Under the pieces are notes generated by a model. That model was not told where the DNA came from. It saw only the letters and a program-made list of their open reading frames with translations, and did not search any database. A program made the position numbers and the translations under genes. A DNA stretch of 64,000 bases from JBALVT01 sp965262875 (GTDB lineage Bacteria; Pseudomonadota; Gammaproteobacteria; Pseudomonadales; Halieaceae), in assembly GCA_965262875.1 (NCBI GenBank), contig OZ253569.1:3286001-3350000 (forward strand). Reading direction: 5' to 3'. Below, piece by piece: positions 1-8,686 of the stretch (positions within the stretch are counted from its first letter, which is position 1; every line of letters begins with the position of its first letter).

Positions 1-609
1 GCGGGGCAATCTCTCCTGCTTCAGCTACAAAACAGTGGCAATGGCGAACTCGAATTGGGTGACATAAACGGTTCGGAAAGTTGGCTGCAAATTGCCGCGA
101 ACAGTGTCGATAACAACGGACTGGGAAGCTATCAGGTAAGCGTCGATCGCGACGGCCTAGCGCCAGGTATATACAGTTCGACTATTACTGCCGACTCCAC
201 CGTCAATTCCGTGCGCATCGAGGTGTTGATATCCGTTGTGGACCAGGCCGCTGGTGGGGATGTTGGATTGTTATACCTGCTACTGGTAGACCCCGAAACC
301 AATGAGGTAGCCGCCCAGTTTGACGCCAGTGGTGCAGTAGGAGTGTACCCTTACCAATTCAACAATATCCCGCCGGGCAGCTACGAGTTATTCGCGGGAA
401 CGGATGCCGACAACGACTCCTTGATTTGCGATGCAGGGGAGGCCTGTGGTGCCTACCTTACAACCGATCAACCCATTCAGATTGACCTGGATGGGGATTT
501 GGAGGATATCGAATTTCCGGTGGAATACCGGGTGGCAATTCCGACGCTGTCCAGTTCGCTTGCGCAGCCCAAGAAACTAAAGGCCGACGGAATTCCTCGC
601 TTAAGATAA
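1..609 (+). CDS. C-terminal part of a secreted protein, probably a subtilisin-like (S8) protease tail
   Basis: The reading frame is open from the first base, so the true start lies before the window and about 202 residues of C-terminus are visible. The first ~80 residues look like a BACON-type/Ig-like beta-sandwich (alternating beta strands, a 'sWLQI' stretch, then 'LAPGIYSSTITADS'). After a short linker comes a second domain resembling the pre-peptidase or carboxypeptidase-regulatory-like beta domain ('YQFNNIPPGSYELFAGTDADND'). In marine gammaproteobacteria this two-domain tail often ends S8 serine proteases, but no catalytic residues are visible, so that assignment is inference. The acidic Asp-rich composition fits a secreted, possibly calcium-binding protein. 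It converges with the next gene, 22 bp away. Confidence 0.6.
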   Translation, partial: AGQSLLLQLQNSGNGELELGDINGSESWLQIAANSVDNNGLGSYQVSVDRDGLAPGIYSSTITADSTVNSVRIEVLISVVDQAAGGDVGLLYLLLVDPETNEVAAQFDASGAVGVYPYQFNNIPPGSYELFAGTDADNDSLICDAGEACGAYLTTDQPIQIDLDGDLEDIEFPVEYRVAIPTLSSSLAQPKKLKADGIPRLR

Positions 610-631
610 TTAAGGTGGTATTGACTGCTCG

Positions 632-2101
632 CTAGTGAGCAGTCTCCAGCTTGGATGCGGTATCCGCCAGGCGGGATTTAAGCCAGTAAATTTCGTAATC
701 ATTGCGCACTCCGGCTTCCGCTTTGGACATCAACCGGTTCAACGCCTGCTGCCGGACTTCCAGGGCCGGCTTGCTCTGCGGGTTACCGGCAAGAGCGACC
801 TCCATCGCGTGTAGCGCCTTGACCGGAAAATCCTGTTGAATGTAATTTTGGCCGAGGCTCAGTAAGGCTTCAGGCCCTGCAACTTCAGCGAGATCTGAAT
901 ACACCTCGGAAGCGGCCACCGGATAAAGCTCGGTCGTGCTTTCAAAGTGAAACCAGGTGGCGTAGTAGTCCCAAATGCTCTTCACTGCCCAGTCGACCTT
1001 GCCGTGGTTTTGAACCAGAGAAAGTTCCGGCGGCAATTTTATTTCTTTCATCAGCTGATTTACCGATCTACCGGCATTCATTCCGGCGATCGTTTCATCG
1101 TGGACGTATTGCACCGCGTCCCGAATTCTCTCCATACCCTCGCGGATAGTCTGGGCACCTACGGTGGGATCAAGATGGCTGGGCACCACCATTTCCGGCT
1201 CCAGTAAAATCAACTTGTTGAGTGAAGCCACGTACTCCATAGGTTTGCGAATTTTCTCGCCGCGCATCGTAAAGATGTTGGGAAATTGCGGAAACTGCGG
1301 ACCGTAAAAATCTCCGGTGAACAATATCTTCCGCTCGGGTAACCACAACACAATGTTATCCGCGCCCTCTGCGCCAGGCGCTCCGATCACCTGAAATTCG
1401 ATACCCCCAAGGGTAAAAGTGTAAATATCTTCGTCATCTACGGTGATAGTGGGGGTAATCCCCCCATAACGCATCATTTCGATATCGATTGTTTCCTCTG
1501 GTATCCAGGGGAACAATGTTCGGTTTCTACCGTGTAAATAAGGCTCAAGTTCCGTGAGGTAGCGCTGCTCTTCGCTATAGTCTTTATGGGCAATAACTTC
1601 ACTGCCCTCCTCCATCCAGAGCTTTGCACCGCCGATGTGATCCGCGTGGGAATGGCTGAGAATAATGGAATGTATCGGCCCATCGGAAACCTGTTCCTTC
1701 AACATTCGAATCTGTTTCGCTGCCTGTATTACCAGCCCCGTATCGTAAATAACTACACCCTCGTCGGTGTCAATCATGATGGTATTGCCAACGCCAGTAG
1801 CGTAGTGGATGTTGTCCGCAATTTTTCGGATTTCAATCGGGCGTTGAATCATATCCACCGCACTGCCGTGGGTTTCCGATCCGTCTCCTCCTCCGCTTGT
1901 TGCCAAAGTTGCGGCGGCGACATCACCTATTTTCTCCATGGCTTTGAGCTTCGCCTGTTTCTTCACATCTTGTCCGACGTCGTCATTGGTCAGAAACCAG
2001 GCGCCGCCCACGGTGAGAACGACCAGTGCTATTAGCAAGTTCTTGCCAACTCCACCGTGCTCAGTATTTATTCGCGAAACCTTTTTACTATTCGGATTCA
2101 T
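632..2101 (-). CDS. Membrane-anchored metallo-beta-lactamase-fold hydrolase, alkyl-sulfatase-like
   Basis: This 489-residue protein has an N-terminal membrane anchor (about residues 20-36) and then a metallo-beta-lactamase fold. The metal motif HSHADH is at residues 150-155, with 'TGDFYGPQFP' and 'VPSHLDP' as later metal-site segments. The region from about residue 360 ('WDYYATWFHFESTTELYP') to the C-terminus matches the alkyl-sulfatase dimerisation region typical of SdsA1/BDS1-type sec-alkyl sulfatases. The likely role is hydrolysis of a sulfate or other ester at the periplasmic face; the substrate cannot be read from sequence. The start overlaps the DUF3604 stop by 4 bp, so the two genes are translationally coupled and share an operon with the epimerase gene further upstream. 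Confidence 0.8.
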   Translation of the reverse strand: MNPNSKKVSRINTEHGGVGKNLLIALVVLTVGGAWFLTNDDVGQDVKKQAKLKAMEKIGDVAAATLATSGGGDGSETHGSAVDMIQRPIEIRKIADNIHYATGVGNTIMIDTDEGVVIYDTGLVIQAAKQIRMLKEQVSDGPIHSIILSHSHADHIGGAKLWMEEGSEVIAHKDYSEEQRYLTELEPYLHGRNRTLFPWIPEETIDIEMMRYGGITPTITVDDEDIYTFTLGGIEFQVIGAPGAEGADNIVLWLPERKILFTGDFYGPQFPQFPNIFTMRGEKIRKPMEYVASLNKLILLEPEMVVPSHLDPTVGAQTIREGMERIRDAVQYVHDETIAGMNAGRSVNQLMKEIKLPPELSLVQNHGKVDWAVKSIWDYYATWFHFESTTELYPVAASEVYSDLAEVAGPEALLSLGQNYIQQDFPVKALHAMEVALAGNPQSKPALEVRQQALNRLMSKAEAGVRNDYEIYWLKSRLADTASKLETAH

Positions 2102-4332
2102 TGGACTTCCTCGTTAACATTTCCTTGCGAGGGTCCTTTGAAGCCTACAAAAATAGGCGAAGACCAGGCGCGTTGATTTGCAGGGGCAAGACAATCGTCT
2201 TGGGAATCAGTTCGATAATCGCCGTAGCAGGGGTTCACTTCAATACAGTTTCCGTTCTCATCGTATTCGCAGCGAACGTTGTCGGCGTTAACCATTTCAG
2301 TAAGCTCCTGAATGGCTCGAATATAGTAGATGGATTCACGCTCACCGGGAACAAACTCTGAATCTTCGAACTCCACTTTGCAGCCCGACTGATCGGGCGT
2401 GCAGTCAAAGCTTCTCCAGGGGTCATCGATGAGATCATCGACCGGCTCCCTGGGAAAAATTTGCGGCCTAATTCGAACCACTTCTATTCGCTCAATCAAG
2501 AGTCGCTCATCGCCGGGGTTGTAGCACTCACCCCCACAGAGTAACTCTAATCGCCCAGAACCAAGCCCTTCTTGCGCGTAATCCGGGCAACCCGGAAGTT
2601 GTTTGAAGGCGCCAACCGCGCTTGCTTGGAAACGCGGCACGGTGCCGGTAGTTGTTTCTGATCCCATAGGGATTTTCGTTTCTCCAGCCAACAGATCAAA
2701 GGACAATAAAATACGATCACCCGATGTCGCGTAGACTTGCTTACTTTTCAGCCCATCCCAAATAGCTTCGCGATTGCGACCTTCACTGTGCACAGCAACC
2801 AATCCGCCGGTCAGCCAAAACGAATTCTGCCGTTCCATATTGCGTAAATTCACCAGGCCGATGTCTTTCGCATCCTTGAGTGATACCGACTGAGGTATCG
2901 GGTCTCTCGAATCCCCAGCCATTCGATCCGCCATTCGGGGGTTATTAGAACCGAAAGCTTCAGTTACATGCTTGCGGTTAATCTCTTTATAGCCGGTGCC
3001 ACCCTGGCCTCGATGATTGTCACTGGAACCAATAAGTCCAAAACGAAATCGAAGAGGGTCTTCCTTCTGTTCGAAATCGGTAATTGCCAGGGCGTATTGC
3101 GCAGTTGTTCCCGGGCGATGATCCATCGGGTCGTTGAAACAGTCCGGGCAGGTACCACAGTTGAGCCAGTCTGTGACTTTTTGACCGGGAATCGTCAAGT
3201 GACCCGAGTTACCGGCGTCGACAAAATTCTGCCGGGCCTCACCCTGCCTGGACTTACACTCCAAAGGGTCGATTCCCGCTGCATCACAGCGCTGCCGAAT
3301 GATTTCTCCGGCCTGCCAACAACACGGCAAGTATCCGTCACTGGGTGCAGGACAGGAGAGCTCTCCATTTTCGTTTTTAACTGAGCCCCGCCAGCTGCGG
3401 TATTCCTCGGAATTTCCGTGTCCCGAATACACTTCAAATAGAATCTGACGGTCCGGGTCGTGCTGGGCTCGGTTCAACTGTTTATCAAAGGTGCTGGTGG
3501 CTGGAGTGTTCATCCCCCAGGAATTCCCGTGTGGAATGACGATACTATCGAAGCCCCATTGGTCCAGTTTGGTAAACAACTCCCGAGGATCGTTAGCAAT
3601 TTCTCTACAGCCCTGCGGTAATTCACGCGTGTCCACACCTTGTTCGCAAATCGGCGTATCGGCGACCTCGTCGTAGTAACCCTGTATTCCCCAGTAAAAT
3701 TCCCTGTTTTCAAAATCCATTACCGACATCATCAGCTGATTGGCCCTACCCATAGGCGCCGTCGCCAGCAGTTCTCGTGGCGCCGCTATCGCACGCGAGG
3801 GAACCTTGTCGTCCTGCGTATCCAGGAACATCACGTTTTTGTGACCGTAGTGCTTATTGGGGTGGGTATTGACCTGGCTCCATTCCCACCCAAGAAACGT
3901 CACCATATCCGGATTTTTTGGATCGCCAGAAATTTGATTGCACTCGCGAATGCTCTGGCGGGTTTCGTCCCACCGTCGGGGAGTAATGCCCTCGGCGTGA
4001 TCGTTGATCGACCAGAAATCAAGATTCGAACAATAGCGGGCAAAATCGCAGGCGTCTGCTGGAGGGTGCACCCCAGTCCCGCCCATTAGCGGCACAGACA
4101 TAATAAAGGCGTCGGGAGAAAATGTCGTGTGTACGTGTAAATCCCCAAACAGGATTTGAGAATTCACCGTATCGGCAACAGATTCCTGGCGACTCGCTTT
4201 ATCTTCAAGAACTGAATCTGGAAGTTCCCGCCCGTGAATTTCACCTCTACCAAGCGGCTTTGAGCATGCTGACAACGAAGCGACAACAACCATCAAACCC
4301 AGGCAATATCGATACCCGAACAAGTCACTCAT
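2098..4332 (-). CDS. DUF3604 family lipoprotein with PHP-like metal site
   Basis: The 744-residue product starts with a lipoprotein signal (lipobox LSAC, lipidated Cys at residue 23). A PHP-like motif GDLHVHTTFS follows at about residues 63-72, and 'GLIGSSDNHRGQGG' lies further on. These are hallmarks of DUF3604, a large family in marine bacteria with no firmly established reaction; a metal-dependent hydrolase or phosphoesterase is the usual inference from the PHP resemblance. Many paired cysteines in the second half fit an extracytoplasmic, disulfide-bonded protein. The gene overlaps its neighbours by 4 bp on both sides (epimerase upstream, MBL hydrolase downstream), which indicates a single transcript. 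Confidence 0.85.
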   Translation of the reverse strand: MSDLFGYRYCLGLMVVVASLSACSKPLGRGEIHGRELPDSVLEDKASRQESVADTVNSQILFGDLHVHTTFSPDAFIMSVPLMGGTGVHPPADACDFARYCSNLDFWSINDHAEGITPRRWDETRQSIRECNQISGDPKNPDMVTFLGWEWSQVNTHPNKHYGHKNVMFLDTQDDKVPSRAIAAPRELLATAPMGRANQLMMSVMDFENREFYWGIQGYYDEVADTPICEQGVDTRELPQGCREIANDPRELFTKLDQWGFDSIVIPHGNSWGMNTPATSTFDKQLNRAQHDPDRQILFEVYSGHGNSEEYRSWRGSVKNENGELSCPAPSDGYLPCCWQAGEIIRQRCDAAGIDPLECKSRQGEARQNFVDAGNSGHLTIPGQKVTDWLNCGTCPDCFNDPMDHRPGTTAQYALAITDFEQKEDPLRFRFGLIGSSDNHRGQGGTGYKEINRKHVTEAFGSNNPRMADRMAGDSRDPIPQSVSLKDAKDIGLVNLRNMERQNSFWLTGGLVAVHSEGRNREAIWDGLKSKQVYATSGDRILLSFDLLAGETKIPMGSETTTGTVPRFQASAVGAFKQLPGCPDYAQEGLGSGRLELLCGGECYNPGDERLLIERIEVVRIRPQIFPREPVDDLIDDPWRSFDCTPDQSGCKVEFEDSEFVPGERESIYYIRAIQELTEMVNADNVRCEYDENGNCIEVNPCYGDYRTDSQDDCLAPANQRAWSSPIFVGFKGPSQGNVNEEVQ

Positions 4333-5327
4333 CGAAACGACTTCCCATTTTCTGATTGAGACAGATAGTACTCAACTGCCTCGTGTAGTGATTTTTCGAT
4401 CGGTTCAGGCTCCCAGCCCAGATCTTTGCGGGCCTTAGTACTATCAACATTAGGCAATAGAGTTGAACAACGCAAAGAATCCAGGCTCATGCGATTGTCT
4501 TTGCGAGTAAAAAAACTCAGAAAATCCATGCTCGCAGATATCAAGTACATCAAAATGGGCGGTATCCTAAGCGATGGCGGCTTGCTCCCCCCAGCCTTGG
4601 CTGCCAGTGTGAAAAGTTCCTTCCAATCCACCCATCGATCTGCAATGACATACCGCTGGCCAACTTGACCTTTCTTTTCGGCTAGTAACATTGCGCCGGC
4701 CGCGTCACGGATCCCCACGCAGGGGCCCCCACCATCCCAATAGATAGGCATCTTCCCGAGAGCTGCATCTTTAACAAGTTGGCCGTGGGGTGTCGGGACT
4801 ATGTCGTGAGCACCATAGGTATTTCCCACGCAACATGCGATCGCGGGCAGACCTTTGTCGCGGCAATACTCAAACAGCAAATCCTCCGCCTGGACCCGGC
4901 ACAATATGTAATCGGGCGCCCTCTTGGCCCAATTGAATGGGTCCAGCTCGGTAGATGCTCCCGCTGGGTTAATGCCAAGGGTGCCGTAGGTGCTGGTAAA
5001 TACGAAGCGATGGATATTCGCTTCCAGGGCCGCGTCCATGGCTCTTCGCAAACCTTCAACATTAGTTGCGTAAAGAGGGGCCGAGTCCCGAAGCCAGGTT
5101 CGTGTATCCACGATGCAGTAAAAAACCGACTCACAACCGGCCATTGCCTCGGCAATAGCGGCTGGGTCTGTGATATCACCCAGCACGCGTTCGAGCGGCA
5201 GGTGATCAATTGTGCGGGTATCACTGCTGGCTCGAACCATTATTCGAACACTGCGTCCTTGAGCTACCAACGCTTTTACGACATGGCTGCCCAGAAACCC
5301 ACTCGCGCCCATAACCAGAGTTGTTGC
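4329..5327 (-). CDS. NAD(P)-dependent epimerase/dehydratase family protein (dihydroflavonol-reductase-like)
   Basis: The Rossmann motif GASGFLG is at residues 8-14 when translation starts at the ATG ending at 5327. The frame stays open upstream to a TTG at 5450, but those 41 residues do not resemble the family and the motif normally lies near the N-terminus, so the shorter 332-residue form is preferred. Family members reduce or epimerise keto/hydroxy groups on sugars, steroids or flavonoid-like substrates. 'FTSTYGTLG' is the expected Ser/Thr region. The catalytic YxxxK, however, reads Y-I-L-C-R, with Arg in place of Lys. It is the first gene of the three-gene operon with DUF3604 and the MBL hydrolase. 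The substrate is unknown. Confidence 0.75.
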   Translation of the reverse strand, partial: ATTLVMGASGFLGSHVVKALVAQGRSVRIMVRASSDTRTIDHLPLERVLGDITDPAAIAEAMAGCESVFYCIVDTRTWLRDSAPLYATNVEGLRRAMDAALEANIHRFVFTSTYGTLGINPAGASTELDPFNWAKRAPDYILCRVQAEDLLFEYCRDKGLPAIACCVGNTYGAHDIVPTPHGQLVKDAALGKMPIYWDGGGPCVGIRDAAGAMLLAEKKGQVGQRYVIADRWVDWKELFTLAAKAGGSKPPSLRIPPILMYLISASMDFLSFFTRKDNRMSLDSLRCSTLLPNVDSTKARKDLGWEPEPIEKSLHEAVEYYLSQSENGKSFR

Positions 5328-5528
5328 CATCTTAAAATCATCCAGTCGTCCGGCAGCTCTTGCCACCGACAAGTTCGAAGCTACAAAAGATACCCTCGCA
5401 GCCCGACCAATCCGATTGCCATCGGGGCCATAATTGTTGGCGTATAACAACCCGGCCAGCTAGCCCGAGGCTCCTATAAACGCCCCTTCCCAAGTCGGGG
5501 GAGAACTCTCGGAACAGGCTATTTTGGC

Positions 5529-5557
5529 CTGACCACCTGAGCAGAAACGGCTATAAT
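5529..5557 (+). promoter_or_regulatory. Sigma70-type promoter for the GntR-family gene
   Basis: CTGACC (5529-5534) and a perfect TATAAT (5552-5557) are separated by 17 bp. They lie 31 bp before the start codon of the downstream regulator gene. Confidence 0.55.
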
Positions 5558-5588
5558 TATCACTTGAGAAAATAATAACAGGCAGCAA

Positions 5589-6290
5589 ATGAAGCTTGAA
5601 GCCGTAAGCGTACAACAACTCTACGTGCAGATCGCAGGACAGTTGTTGGAACTCATTCATCTCGGAGACATTGCCCCGGGGCAAAGACTGCCCTCAGAAA
5701 GGGATCTCGCAACTCGCTTTAATGTCAGCAGGCCCACCATTCGCGAGGCAATGATCGCTTTGGAAGTGAGCAATATTGTCGAGGTGCGCTCTGGTTCGGG
5801 CGTGTACGTACTACCCAAAGTAATCGACACGGAACTCAAAGTCATTGCGGATCTACCGGGCCCCTACGAAATTCTGGAAGCGCGAGCACTGATTGAAGGT
5901 GAAGCCGCTGCATTGGCTGCAGAGCGAATGAGCAACGAGCAGTTGGATGAATTGGGACAGCTACTCCGGGAACTCATCGCTGAAATTGACCGAGGGGATA
6001 TAGAGTCTGCGGAGAAGATTGATCAGAGTTTCCATCTGAAAATTGCCCAGGGAAGTCACAATAGTGCCCTACTGGGATCGATCACCTGGTTGTGGGAACT
6101 GCGCAACCAGTCCCAAATCGCCACGGTGTTTCACCGCCACGCCAGAGAGGAGGGCTCTACTCCCAGCCAGGAGGAACACCAGAACATCCTCGACGCCATA
6201 ACCAGGCGCGACCCCGAGGCGGCCAGAGATGCAATGACAACCCACCTGGAACGAGTCGTTCTAAATTTCCACGATTACAAACCGAGCTAA
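5589..6290 (+). CDS. GntR/FadR-family transcriptional regulator (probable uronate regulator)
   Basis: The 233-residue protein has an N-terminal winged helix (about residues 10-75, with 'RLPSERDLATRFNVSRPTIREA') and a C-terminal FCD ligand domain containing the helical 'EARALIEGEAAALAAERM' segment. This is the FadR-subfamily layout of ExuR/UxuR/LldR regulators. The next gene, 7 bp away, is glucuronate isomerase, so control of hexuronate catabolism in response to a uronate or its catabolite is likely. The regulator is intact while its neighbour is broken, so it may now be an orphan. A sigma70-like promoter lies directly upstream. Confidence 0.85.
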   Translation: MKLEAVSVQQLYVQIAGQLLELIHLGDIAPGQRLPSERDLATRFNVSRPTIREAMIALEVSNIVEVRSGSGVYVLPKVIDTELKVIADLPGPYEILEARALIEGEAAALAAERMSNEQLDELGQLLRELIAEIDRGDIESAEKIDQSFHLKIAQGSHNSALLGSITWLWELRNQSQIATVFHRHAREEGSTPSQEEHQNILDAITRRDPEAARDAMTTHLERVVLNFHDYKPS

Positions 6291-6297
6291 ACCCACC

Positions 6298-7864
6298 ATG
6301 CCCAAGCCACTACTGCTCCATCCGGACCGCTTGTTTCCCGCTCAGGAGAATACTCGCGATATCGCAAGGAGACTTTACCAGCACATCGAAAACCTTCCCA
6401 TTGTCAGCCCCCATGGACACACAGACGCATCCTGGTTTGCTCGCAATGAGCCCTTTGCCGATGCCACCGAGCTTTTAGTAAAGCCCGATCACTACGTGTT
6501 TCGCATGCTGTACAGCCAGGGAATCCCGCTGAGTGCTCTGGGTTTGGGAACAGCGCAGACCCCGGGCAGACAAACTGATAACCGAGAAGTATGGCGATTA
6601 TTTGCCCAGCACTACTATTTGTTTCGCGGAACACCCTCTCGTATGTGGTTGGACACAGTATTCCATGAGGTTTTTGGCATTGAAGTTGCGCTGGATGCAA
6701 CTACCGCAGATTTTTATTTCGATAGAATCGGAGACTTACTGTCACGACCCGATTTCTTGCCTCGCGCCCTGTTCGAACGATTTAACATCGAGTTACTGGC
6801 AACGACCGAATCGCCCCTCGATGACCTCAGGTATCATCGGCAAATCAGGAACAGCGATTGGGACGGTAAGCTTATCTCCACCTTTCGCCCGGACCCTGGG
6901 GTAGATCCCCTGTTCGAAGGTTTTACGCACAATGTTGCCCGTTTGGCCGAGATTACCGGGACGCAAACCGACACCTGGAACGGCTATCTGTTGGCTCTTG
7001 GGGAGCGCCGCGACTTTTTCCGGTCTATGGGTGCAACATCCACAGACCACGGTCATCCCACAGCGAACACGGAAGTCCTGCCTGTTCACGAGTGCGAAGC
7101 TTTATTTAAAAAAGCGCTGGCGGGCCGCTGTTCATCGGAAGAAGCCGAACGTTTACGCGGCCAGATGCTGACCGAGATGGCGGCTATGAGCATAGAAGAT
7201 GGCCTGGTTATGCAAATTCATCCCGGGTCGTTCCGCAATCACAACTCCCAGCTATTTACCCATTTTGGTCGCGACGGTGGCGCGGATATCCCAACTGAAA
7301 CAGAATATGTAAAAGCCTTAAAACCCTTACTAGGAGTCTGTCGGACTTAAACTTTCAACGCGCTCCTACACGAATGCTTTGTGGTTTTTAAGACTTAACT
7401 GCTCTGATATTCGTGTAGCGGCACTAAAACTGATCACAAAACACTCAACTTTTTTAATTAAGTCCATAGTCCGACAAACTCCTAGATCGTTTTGGAAACG
7501 ATGAGCGGCTTAGCCTCATTGTTTTTACACTGGACGAAAGCAGTTACTCACGTGAGTTGGCTCCCTTGGCGGGTCACTATCGGGCGCTAAAACTGGGACC
7601 CCCCTGGTGGTTCCACGACAGTCCGGAGGGCATGCGTCGTTTTCGGCAACAGGTCACCGAGACCGCGGGGTTTTATAACACCGTAGGATTCAATGACGAT
7701 ACTCGAGCGTTTATGTCTATTCCGGCACGCCAGACGTAGCTCGCCGCATGGACTGTGCGTTTTTAGCCGAGTGGGTTGCGGATCACCGCCTGCAAGAAGA
7801 CGAGGCGATGGAGTTAGCTCATGAACTGAGCTATGACCTTGTGAAACGCGCCTACAAATTATAA
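6298..7864 (+). pseudogene. uxaC: Glucuronate isomerase, disrupted by a MITE and a frameshift
   Basis: UxaC interconverts D-glucuronate and D-fructuronate (and galacturonate and tagaturonate) in the first step of hexuronate catabolism. The N-terminal part (6298-7329) is typical, with the metal-binding HGH at residues 39-41 and 'RFNIELLATTESPLDDL'. At 7330 the frame meets a 152-bp insertion and stops at 7350. The homologous sequence resumes exactly at CTAG (7482) with 'DRFGNDERLSLIVFTLDES' and continues through 'GPPWWFHDSPEGM'. A second lesion, loss of one base near 7733, turns the expected ARHDVARR into a frame ending in TAG. The original stop is at 7862-7864. Two independent lesions imply a long-dead gene rather than a sequencing slip. 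Confidence 0.9.
7330..7485. mobile_element. MITE related to the IS1182-type element, inserted in uxaC
   Basis: A 148-bp body (7334-7481) is flanked by CTAG on both sides (7330-7333 and 7482-7485). Its ends are inverted: GAGTCTGTCGGACT on the left, and GAGTTTGTCGGACT read inward from the right. These match the ends of the complete IS at 8691-10253 and the remnant at 63418. No coding capacity is present. Inside lies a further palindrome (CTACACGAAT against ATTCGTGTAG). The host uxaC coding sequence continues exactly across the CTAG, which proves the boundaries. It was presumably moved in trans by an IS1182-type transposase. Confidence 0.88.
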
Positions 7865-7978
7865 GGCGACTGGGTAGAAGCGCGATCTCGCATCCCCAGG
7901 CTTCGAAGTGTTGGCACACTCTTCAGAGCGCCGCCGCTACATCAACACTCTATCGTTGATCTAACGGTTTGTTGGAGA

Positions 7979-8641
7979 TCACTTTTTCGCGGCTGCCTTC
8001 TTCTTCGCTGGTGCTTTCTTCTTGGCCGGCGCCTTTTTCTTCACGGCTGCTTTCTTCTTGGCAGGTGCTTTTTTCACCGCTGCCTTTTTCTTAGCCGGAG
8101 CTTTTTTGGCCGTGGATTTCTTTTTCACTGCCGCTTTTTTTGCCGGCGCTTTCTTGCTCGCTGCAGCTTTTTTCTTGGCCGGTGCTTTCTTTTTAGACTT
8201 AGACTGTCTTGCTGCAGCTTTTTCAACGATAGCCGCCGCCCGTTCAGCAGCCTTTGCTTTGCGATCTTCCAACACAGCGTCGGCCTTTAGCGGCATATAT
8301 CGTTCAGCTGATGCATAAGCCGCCTTGGCAATGCCAGCGACAGCGTCCGCCAGCTCCGCAACTTGCTTGCGCAACCCCTCTACTTTCACCTGGTTTGCTT
8401 TGCTTGCTTTGGAGCCCAATGAGGCTCTCGCTTTTTTCAATCGCGCGTTTGCGGTCCCATGCTTTTTCCGCGCAGCGCTGAGATCACGCTTTGCCCTGGC
8501 GTGTGCTTTCTCTGTTTCCGAAAGTAATTTTTTTCGTAATTGCGCCACTTTTTTATTCGCTTGCTCAGCCAGTCTTGTGGCCTGAGCCAATTCTTTTTCC
8601 ATCATGCTAAACGCACTCCGTGGGGGTTGGATACCGCTCAT
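7979..8641 (-). CDS. Histone H1-like / AlgP-like Lys-Ala-rich DNA-binding protein
   Basis: The product has up to 220 residues. The N-terminal half (about residues 14-125) is a charged alpha-helical, probable coiled-coil region ('RLAEQANKKVAQLRKKL'). The C-terminal ~80 residues are low-complexity repeats of the AKKKA/PAKKK type, like eukaryotic H1 tails and Pseudomonas AlgP. Such proteins bind DNA non-specifically and may affect nucleoid structure or expression; the role here is inference. Translation may start at the ATG ending at 8605 (residue 13), which has GGAG about 11 nt upstream, rather than at 8641. The K/A repeat DNA produces long spurious frames on the other strand. It sits between the uxaC remnant and the IS1182 element. 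Confidence 0.75.
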   Translation of the reverse strand: MSGIQPPRSAFSMMEKELAQATRLAEQANKKVAQLRKKLLSETEKAHARAKRDLSAARKKHGTANARLKKARASLGSKASKANQVKVEGLRKQVAELADAVAGIAKAAYASAERYMPLKADAVLEDRKAKAAERAAAIVEKAAARQSKSKKKAPAKKKAAASKKAPAKKAAVKKKSTAKKAPAKKKAAVKKAPAKKKAAVKKKAPAKKKAPAKKKAAAKK

Positions 8642-8686
8642 GTAGTGTAGGCCTAATAAAGAGATAGGGAATGATTATTTTTTGAC

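Noticed and set aside
4779..5447. 222-residue plus-strand open frame opposite the epimerase gene
   Set aside because: It has no family resemblance and lies wholly opposite a gene with clear motifs.
7979..8250. Possible CRISPR or tandem repeat array
   Set aside because: The repeats are codon-level AKKKA/PAKKK-type units without spacers of regular length; they code for a low-complexity tail.
8022..8318. Ala/Phe-rich plus-strand frame that looks like a membrane protein
   Set aside because: It is the complement of the Lys/Ala repeat tail of the H1-like gene; the apparent hydrophobicity is an artefact of the repeat.
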